DNA of 10,296 nt from positions 1 to 10,296 of the forward strand of contig JAHEXN010000100.1 of the NCBI GenBank assembly GCA_023252095.1, in the 5' to 3' direction. The notes beneath the pieces were generated by a model. The model saw only the letters and a program-made list of their open reading frames with translations, made no database searches and had not been told where the DNA came from. Of the stretch, positions 5,709 through 10,296 are shown piece after piece. Origin of the DNA: Actinomycetes bacterium (GTDB lineage: Bacteria; Actinomycetota; Actinomycetes; Propionibacteriales; Nocardioidaceae). The position numbers and the translations under genes are program-made. The first letter of the stretch is position 1. Each line of letters begins with the position of its first letter.

Positions 5709-6533
5709 TCAGGCCTCGAGGCTCGTGCGGAAGCGCTGCATGCCGCTGATCCAGCGGTCGCGGTCGGCGGCCTTCTGCTGCTGCATGCGGTCGACCTCGG
5801 GGTGCGGCAGGGCGAGGAAGCGTCCGGCGGCGAGGGCCTCGAGCGCGACCTCCGCGACCTCGCGCGCGTCGATCGGCTCCCCGGCCGACACGACCGAGCG
5901 CATGCCGAGCCGGGCGTCGGGCTGGTCGCTCGTCTGCCCCTCCTCGAGCATCGCAGTGCGCACGCCCATCGGGCAGACGGCCGTGACCTGCACGCCACGG
6001 TCGCCATAGGTCGCGGCGAGCCACTCGGCGAATCCGAGGGCCGCGTGCTTGGTGGCCGAGTACGTCGGAGAGCCGAGCTGGGTCAGCAACCCCGCGGCGG
6101 AGGCGACGCTGACGAACGCCCCACCGGTGCCGCCCGCCTCGGCGGACTCCGTCCACCCCGGCACGAGCGCCCGCGCGGCGGCCACGTGGCTCATGACGTT
6201 GACCTCCCACGACAGCGCCCAGTCCTGCGCGGTCGACTCCAGGCCGAAGCCGCGGAAGACGCCCGCGTTGGCCACGAACAGGTCGACCGGACCCGGCGCC
6301 GCCGCCAGGAGGGCGGCGACCCCGTCGTCGGTGCTCGAGTCGCCCGCGTGCTGGCGCACACGGTCACCGAACTCACCGCGCAGGAAGGCGGCAGTGCCCT
6401 CGAGCCGATCCGCGTCGAGGTCACCGAGCACGACGTGCGCGCCGCGCTCCAGCAGCACTCGGGCGAAGGCCGCCCCGATCCCGCCCGCCGCGCCGGTGAC
6501 GACGGTCGATGCGCCGCTCAGCTCGAGCGTCAC
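5709..6533 (-). CDS. Short-chain dehydrogenase/reductase (classical SDR)
   Basis: A 274-residue classical SDR that oxidises or reduces a hydroxyl/keto group with a nicotinamide cofactor. The cofactor-binding TGAAGGIG is at 13-20 and NAG at 89-91. The catalytic set is Asn112 (WEVNVMSH), Ser145 (SVAS), Tyr158 and Lys162 (YSATK). Asp38 at the end of the second strand (VVLGDLD) favours NAD(H) over NADP(H). The C-terminal tail after residue 245 (HPEVDRMQQQKAADRDRW) is charged and probably helical. The GTG start at 6533 is one base after the stop of the acyl-CoA dehydrogenase gene, so translation is coupled. As third gene after a MaoC hydratase and an acyl-CoA dehydrogenase it is placed to oxidise the 3-hydroxyacyl product, although it is a classical SDR rather than a FadB-type dehydrogenase. 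Its exact substrate is inference. Confidence 0.9.
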   Translation of the reverse strand: MTLELSGASTVVTGAAGGIGAAFARVLLERGAHVVLGDLDADRLEGTAAFLRGEFGDRVRQHAGDSSTDDGVAALLAAAPGPVDLFVANAGVFRGFGLESTAQDWALSWEVNVMSHVAAARALVPGWTESAEAGGTGGAFVSVASAAGLLTQLGSPTYSATKHAALGFAEWLAATYGDRGVQVTAVCPMGVRTAMLEEGQTSDQPDARLGMRSVVSAGEPIDAREVAEVALEALAAGRFLALPHPEVDRMQQQKAADRDRWISGMQRFRTSLEA

Positions 6534-6534
6534 C

Positions 6535-7758
6535 TCAGTGCTTCCCGAGCTCGGCCTTGGCGAGCGAGTTCTTGTGCACCTCATCGGGCCCGTCGGCCAG
6601 ACGCAGCGTGCGGATGCCCGCCCACATCTCGGCGAGCGGGGTGTCCTGGCCGACGCCGGCGGCACCGTGCGCCTGGATCGCCTTGTCGAGGATCCAGTTG
6701 ACGGTCTCGGGCGTCGCGATCTTGATCGCCTGGATCTCGGTGTGGGCCCCGCGGTTGCCCACGGTGTCCATGAGCCACGCGGTCTTGAGCACGAGCAGAC
6801 GCAGCTGCTCGATGCGCACCCGTGACTCGGCGATCCAGTCGCGGATGACGCCCTGGTTCGCGAGCGGCCGGCCGAACGCCGTGCGCTCCTTGACCCGCAC
6901 GCACATGAGCTCGAGCGCGCGCTCCGCGACACCGATCGAGCGCATGCAGTGGTGGATGCGGCCCGGCCCGAGGCGGGCCTGCGCGATGGCGAAGCCCTGG
7001 CCCTCCTCGCCGATCAGGTTCGAGGCCGGCACGCGGACGTCGGTGAATCGCACCTCGGCATGGCCGCCGTGGTCGCGGTCGTGATACCCGAACACGTGCA
7101 TGCCGCGCACAGCCTCGACGCCGGGAGTGTCGCGGTCGACGAGGATCATCGACTGCTGACGGTGGCGCTCGGCCGAGGGATCGGTCTTGCCCATCACGAT
7201 GAACACCCGGCAGTCGGGGTTCATCGCGCCGGTGATGTAGAACTTGCGACCGTTGAGGACGTAGTCGCTGCCGTCACGCACGATCGAGGTCTCGACGTTG
7301 GTCGCGTCCGACGACGCGACGTCGGGCTCGGTCATCGCGAAGGCCGACTTGAACTCGCCGTCCATCAGAGGGGCGAGGTACTTCGCCTTCTGCTCGGGCG
7401 TGCCGAACATGTGCAGGACCTCCATGTTGCCCGTGTCGGGGGCCGCACAGTTGAACGCCTGGGGCGCGAGCTGGATGCTGCGACCCGTGAGCTCGGCGAT
7501 CGGCGCGTACTGGAGGTTGGTGAGGCCGGCACCGTTGTACTCGGCGTGCTCGCCGGGGAGGAAGAAGTTCCAGAGTCCCGCGGCCTTGCCCTTCTCGCGC
7601 ACCTCGGTGATGGCCTCGGGGATCGACCAGTCGTCCTCGCGCTCGCGGCGCTCGAGCTGCTCCCGGAGTGCCCCCTCGGCCGGGTACACGTGCTCGTCCA
7701 TGAAGCCCGAGACCTGCTCGAGCAGCGCGGTCGTGCGGTCGTCGTATCCGAAGTGCAT
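6535..7758 (-). CDS. Acyl-CoA dehydrogenase, ACAD10/11-like (FadE2-like)
   Basis: This 407-residue flavoprotein would introduce an alpha-beta double bond into an acyl-CoA, passing electrons to ETF. The first family signature, AMTEPDVASSDATN, is at 141-154, followed by the middle beta domain (NGRKFYITGAMNPDCRVFIV). The C-terminal helical domain carries ERTAFGRPLANQG (291-303), where the Arg contacts FAD in this family, and ends LADGPDEVH (387-395). In that motif Asp389 occupies the place of the catalytic Glu of YEGT-type dehydrogenases, a feature of the ACAD10/11 branch that includes mycobacterial FadE2-like proteins. No kinase domain is fused, unlike mammalian ACAD10/11. The ATG at 7758 is one base after the maoC stop; an in-frame GTG at 7767 inside maoC is a less likely start. 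Substrate length is unknown. It is operonic with the hydratase and the SDR. Confidence 0.93.
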   Translation of the reverse strand: MHFGYDDRTTALLEQVSGFMDEHVYPAEGALREQLERREREDDWSIPEAITEVREKGKAAGLWNFFLPGEHAEYNGAGLTNLQYAPIAELTGRSIQLAPQAFNCAAPDTGNMEVLHMFGTPEQKAKYLAPLMDGEFKSAFAMTEPDVASSDATNVETSIVRDGSDYVLNGRKFYITGAMNPDCRVFIVMGKTDPSAERHRQQSMILVDRDTPGVEAVRGMHVFGYHDRDHGGHAEVRFTDVRVPASNLIGEEGQGFAIAQARLGPGRIHHCMRSIGVAERALELMCVRVKERTAFGRPLANQGVIRDWIAESRVRIEQLRLLVLKTAWLMDTVGNRGAHTEIQAIKIATPETVNWILDKAIQAHGAAGVGQDTPLAEMWAGIRTLRLADGPDEVHKNSLAKAELGKH

Positions 7759-7759
7759 C

Positions 7760-8218
7760 TCAGGCACCGGCCATGACGTAGACGACCTCGGCGACGACCG
7801 CCGGCTTCTCGGCACCCTCGCGCTCGACGACGAACGAGATCGTGGCCTGGGTGCCGATCGCGATGTCGGCGATCTCCTTGAGCGTCGCCGTCGCTCGCAG
7901 CCGCGAGTCGACCGGGACGGGGTTGGGGAAGCGCACCTTGTTCGCGCCGTAGTTCACGCCCATCGCGAGGTTCTGCACCTCGTAGATGCTCTGCGCGAAG
8001 ACCGGCAGGAGGCTCAGCGTCAGGTAGCCGTGGGCGATCGTCGTGCCGAACGGTCCCTTGGCGGCGGCCTCGGGGTCGACGTGGATCCACTGGTGGTCGC
8101 CCGTGGCGTCGGCGAACGTGTTGATCTGCTCCTGGGTGACGGTGACCCAGTCGCTGGTGCCGAGCTCGGAGCCGACGGCGGCCTTGAACTCGTCGAGGCT
8201 GGAGAAGACGCGGGGCAT
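7760..8218 (-). CDS. MaoC-family (R)-specific enoyl-CoA hydratase, single hot-dog domain
   Basis: A 152-residue hot-dog protein that adds water across a trans-2-enoyl-CoA to give an (R)-3-hydroxyacyl-CoA. The hydratase 2 motif is clear: FADATGDHQWIHVDPEAA at 35-52, with catalytic Asp41 and His46 five residues apart, followed by GPFGTTIAHGYLTLSLLP (55-72) forming the binding tunnel. Length and motif resemble mycobacterial HtdZ (Rv0130)-type enzymes and PhaJ, which work as homodimers. The ATG at 8218 has a good ribosome-binding site (GGGAGGAA, 8230-8223, 4 nt spacer). It is the first gene of the operon, so the promoter and palindromes at 8244-8307 probably control all three enzymes. The (R)-hydroxy product would need an (R)-specific dehydrogenase, which the downstream SDR could supply; this pairing is inference. 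Confidence 0.94.
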   Translation of the reverse strand: MPRVFSSLDEFKAAVGSELGTSDWVTVTQEQINTFADATGDHQWIHVDPEAAAKGPFGTTIAHGYLTLSLLPVFAQSIYEVQNLAMGVNYGANKVRFPNPVPVDSRLRATATLKEIADIAIGTQATISFVVEREGAEKPAVVAEVVYVMAGA

Positions 8219-8243
8219 GAAGTTCCTCCCGGAATCAGGTGGG

Positions 8244-8270
8244 GTGAGCGCTCACAGGTAAGCGCTTGCT
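8244..8270. promoter_or_regulatory. Paired palindromic operator candidates of the maoC operon
   Basis: GTGAGCGCTCAC at 8244-8255 is a perfect 12-bp palindrome. GTAAGCGCTTGC at 8258-8269 is a near-palindrome with a perfect 8-bp centre (AAGCGCTT). Their centres are 14 bp apart and they share GTrAGCGCTyrC. Read on the minus strand the second site is AGCAAGCGCTTACC, close to the AnCAAGnnCTTGnT operator of the TetR-family regulator KstR2 (8 of 10 fixed positions). Both sites fall at or just after the predicted transcription start, a location suited to repression that is relieved by an acyl-CoA ligand. The regulator is not in the window. Confidence 0.55.
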
Positions 8271-8278
8271 TAGTTCGC

Positions 8279-8307
8279 ACCCTAGTGGCCCACGCCACTC
8301 CTGACCA
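8279..8307 (-). promoter_or_regulatory. Promoter of the maoC-ACAD-SDR operon
   Basis: On the minus strand TGGTCA (8307-8302, 4 of 6 to TTGACA) is separated by exactly 17 bp from TAGGGT (8284-8279, TAnnnT). Transcription would start near 8271-8272 and give a leader of about 53 nt containing both palindromes and the GGAGG site. This is the best-formed sigma-A promoter in the window. The 117-bp gap between ecfT and maoC shows no clear terminator for the upstream ECF operon. Confidence 0.55.
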
Positions 8308-8335
8308 CCCCTGGGCGAGGGATCGTGGGACTTCC

Positions 8336-9028
8336 TCAGGTCAGCACCAGCGCGACCGGCGCCACGGCGCCGAGCGCCACCGCCAGCGCCAGGCCGACGG
8401 TGTCGGCACGCGTCCACGGGGCCGGTTCTGCCCAGGTGCGATCGTGCGCCGATGCGAAGCCCCGCGCATCCATCGCGACCGACGTCCGGCTCGCACCCCG
8501 CAGGGCGTCGGCGAGCAGGGCGAACGTCATCGACCCGGCGTACCGCAGGGCGACGAGCGGGTTGCGGGTCGGGCCGAGCCCCCGCACGCGTCGCACGCGG
8601 GCGAGCTGCTGCCAGGTCCCGGTCAACCCGCTGACCCGCTGCAGTGCCGCGACGAACGCGGCGACGAAACGGTCGGGGCCGTGAAGCCGCTGCGCGACGT
8701 AGTCGCCCAGGCGGGCAGGGTCGACGAACCCGACCACCACGGCGCCCGGCCACGCCAGCACGAGGATGCGCAGGGCCGCGACCGGAGCGTGGTCGCCGTT
8801 GCCGAGACGCCACGCCGAGTACGCCACGAGTCCCGCCGAGACGCCGCACAGCGCGAGACACGCCAGCGGGTAGCGCCAGCTCGGCAGCAGCATGACGGCC
8901 GCCAGCGCGTACGCGGTGGTCGCAGCCAGCGCGGACGGCAGGTCACGCACGGCGAACGAGCCCGCGAGCGAGGCGAACCCGAACGACAGCAGCACCAGGG
9001 GGTTGAGACGCTGCACGCCCGCCCTCAT
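8336..9028 (-). CDS. ecfT: ECF transporter transmembrane (T) component
   Basis: A 230-residue membrane protein that links the ATPase to a substrate-binding S component in an energy-coupling-factor importer. It has hydrophobic segments at about 10-28, 32-48, 54-75, 84-104 and 208-229. Between them is a long polar stretch (about 105-200) carrying the two coupling-helix arginine motifs typical of EcfT: ARVRRVRG at about 143-150 and MDARG at about 185-189. These insert into the ATPase grooves. The ATG at 9028 overlaps the TGA of the ATPase gene (ATGA, 4 nt), so the two are translationally coupled. The order ATPase-then-T fits the actinobacterial and YkoEDC-type arrangement S-AA-T. The substrate is set by the S component, which is not visible here. 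Confidence 0.85.
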   Translation of the reverse strand: MRAGVQRLNPLVLLSFGFASLAGSFAVRDLPSALAATTAYALAAVMLLPSWRYPLACLALCGVSAGLVAYSAWRLGNGDHAPVAALRILVLAWPGAVVVGFVDPARLGDYVAQRLHGPDRFVAAFVAALQRVSGLTGTWQQLARVRRVRGLGPTRNPLVALRYAGSMTFALLADALRGASRTSVAMDARGFASAHDRTWAEPAPWTRADTVGLALAVALGAVAPVALVLT

Positions 9029-10296
9029 GTCCGCGCCCCGGCCCGCAGCTCGACGACGTCGTCGGCGAGGTCGACGAGGAGCGGGTCGTGCGTCGCGGTC
9101 GCGACGACCGCGCCCGCCGCAGCGGCCGCGACTGCGATGCCCGCCACCGCCGCCCACGTGACGCGGTCCTGTCCCACCGTCGGCTCATCGAGCAGCAGCA
9201 TCCCCGGCCGGTGGGCGACGGCAGCCAGGATCGAGAGCCGACGCTGCTCACCGCCCGACAGACGGTACGGATGCGCCCCCGCGAGGTGCCCCAGACCCAC
9301 GAGGTCGAGCCACGCCTCCGCGTCCACGGACCGTCCGGACCGCTGGGCCGTCAGGGCGACCTCGCTGGCCACCGTCGGGGCGAGGAAGCCGTGCTCCGGC
9401 ACCTGCGGCGACCAGCCGACGTCCTGCACGAGGTCGCGCGAGCGGCGGCTCGAGAGCGGCGGCTCGAGGCCCCCGACGGAGCCTGCGTCGGGGGCGACGA
9501 GACCCCCGAGCGCCGCCAGGAGGGTCGACTTGCCGGCGCCGCTCGGGCCGGTCAGGGCCGAGAGCACGCCGGGGCTCACCGTGGCGTCGACGCCCCGCAG
9601 CGCGGTCGTGGTCGAGGAGCCCCGCAGGGATCGCGAGCGCAGCTGCACGGTCAGGTCGACGGCCGAGACCGCCGGCAGGCACCGTTCAGGTCGGACCAGG
9701 TCGGGGTCGACCGAGATCGGCCGCGGAGCGGGCAGCCCCGGCATCCACACGCCGAGCTCACCGAGACGGTCCCGGTGGTCGCGGACGAACTTCCCCGGCG
9801 TCGTGTCGGCCACGACCGAGCCATCCGCCCCCAGCACCACCACCCGGTCGACCAGGTCGAGCCACGGCTCCAGGTGGTGCTCGACCACGACGAGCGTCGC
9901 GCGGCCGTCGCCGACCGTGCGCCCGACGGCCTCGCGCACGGCTGTGGCGTGGGCCGGGTCGAGCATCGAGGTCGGCTCGTCGAGCAGCACGACGTCGGGG
10001 TCGAGCGCCAGGACCCCAGCCAGCGCCAGCCGCTGCAGCTCCCCGCCGGACAGCGCCGCCGTCAGGTGGTCGCGCCCCTGACGGAGCCCGACCGCCTCGA
10101 GGGCGGCGTCGACCCGACGCCACGTCTCGTCACGGTCGAGACCCACGTTCTCCGGCCCGAACGCGACGTCGCGCCCCACCCGCTCGGCGACCACGGCGTC
10201 GCCGGGCTGCTGCGGGACGAACCCGACGCGCCCGTCCACCGTGACCGAGCCGCCCAGCTCGCCCGCGAACGTCGAGCCGAGCGCCCCCACGAGCGC
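9025..10296 (-). CDS. Fused two-domain ECF transporter ATPase (5' end beyond window)
   Basis: The visible 424 residues hold most of one ABC domain and all of a second, fused in tandem as in YkoD-type ECF ATPases (EcfA and EcfA' in one chain). Numbering from the GTG codon at 10290, domain 1 enters just after its Walker A, which lies off the edge. It shows the Q-loop FVPQQPGD (24-31), signature LSGGELQRL (80-88), Walker B VLLDEPT (101-107) and H-loop EHH (137-139). Domain 2 has Walker A GPSGAGKST (248-256), Q-loop SPQ (294-296), signature LSGGEQRRL (344-352), Walker B MLLLDEPT (364-371) and H-loop THD (400-402). A linker at about 175-225 (MPGLPAPRP) joins them. Both visible sites appear competent. 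The protein energises uptake of a vitamin or trace nutrient together with EcfT, whose start overlaps this stop. The S component gene is expected just upstream, beyond the window. Confidence 0.9.
   Translation of the reverse strand, partial: ALVGALGSTFAGELGGSVTVDGRVGFVPQQPGDAVVAERVGRDVAFGPENVGLDRDETWRRVDAALEAVGLRQGRDHLTAALSGGELQRLALAGVLALDPDVVLLDEPTSMLDPAHATAVREAVGRTVGDGRATLVVVEHHLEPWLDLVDRVVVLGADGSVVADTTPGKFVRDHRDRLGELGVWMPGLPAPRPISVDPDLVRPERCLPAVSAVDLTVQLRSRSLRGSSTTTALRGVDATVSPGVLSALTGPSGAGKSTLLAALGGLVAPDAGSVGGLEPPLSSRRSRDLVQDVGWSPQVPEHGFLAPTVASEVALTAQRSGRSVDAEAWLDLVGLGHLAGAHPYRLSGGEQRRLSILAAVAHRPGMLLLDEPTVGQDRVTWAAVAGIAVAAAAAGAVVATATHDPLLVDLADDVVELRAGART

Noticed and set aside
5308..6210. 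Extending the small membrane protein upstream to a 300-residue protein
   Set aside because: The extra N-terminal part is a shadow of the SDR gene and is Arg/Gly-rich. The hydrophobic protein begins at the ATG at 5682, just after a -10-like box.
8286..8335. An intrinsic terminator after ecfT
   Set aside because: Only a 6-bp CCCACG/CGTGGG pair with a 29-nt loop and no T-run is present, and it overlaps the maoC promoter.
7298..10081. A 927-codon plus-strand open frame opposite ecfT, the ATPase, maoC and the acyl-CoA dehydrogenase
   Set aside because: It is antisense to four genes with clear family motifs, its translation is Arg/Ser/Pro/Ala-rich low-complexity sequence, and long antisense frames are expected at this GC content.

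Overview
The window is very GC-rich, with strong G/C bias at third codon positions, GTG starts, TAGGCT/TAGGGT-type -10 boxes and several starts without a Shine-Dalgarno sequence. Together with a fused two-domain ECF ATPase and a MaoC/acyl-CoA dehydrogenase/SDR lipid operon, this points to a high-GC actinobacterium, possibly of the Nocardioidaceae type. That assignment is inference from style; there is no rRNA or taxonomic marker in the window.

Layout. Positions 1-599 (minus) hold the N-terminal part of a GT4-type glycosyltransferase cut by the window edge. Positions 664-1848 (minus) encode a 12-helix MFS transporter, separated from the glycosyltransferase by a 64-bp gap that folds almost completely into a nested stem-loop. 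Divergent from the transporter is an amidase-signature hydrolase (1968-3368, plus). It converges on a type I methionine aminopeptidase (3498-4268, minus) across a gap filled by three copies of a ~30-bp repeat, one of them inverted. Divergent from map is a GDSL/SGNH hydrolase gene (4333-4999, plus) whose frame breaks exactly at the codon for the catalytic Asp of the C-terminal DxxH motif. Two unrecognised small genes follow on the minus strand (an 87-aa protein and a 124-aa four-helix membrane protein).

The centre of the window is a tight minus-strand operon, MaoC hydratase -> acyl-CoA dehydrogenase -> short-chain dehydrogenase (8218 down to 5709), with 1-nt gaps at both junctions. Ahead of it are a recognisable promoter (TGGTCA-17-TAGGGT) and two adjacent palindromes with a shared AGCGCT core, which look like a repressor target. 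The three enzymes fit beta-oxidation-like chemistry on an acyl-CoA: dehydrogenation, hydration, oxidation of the alcohol. The dehydrogenase belongs to the ACAD10/11-like branch, with Asp where classical enzymes have the catalytic Glu.

The right edge (8336-10296, minus) carries the T component and the fused ATPase of an ECF vitamin/micronutrient importer. The ATPase is cut by the window end, and no S component lies inside the window, so the substrate cannot be told.

Most of the content is ordinary metabolism and transport. The parts most worth checking are the operator pair and enzyme set of the lipid operon, the frameshifted hydrolase, the repeat cluster at 3376-3485, and the recurring TAGGsT-N7/9-ATG leaderless gene starts.
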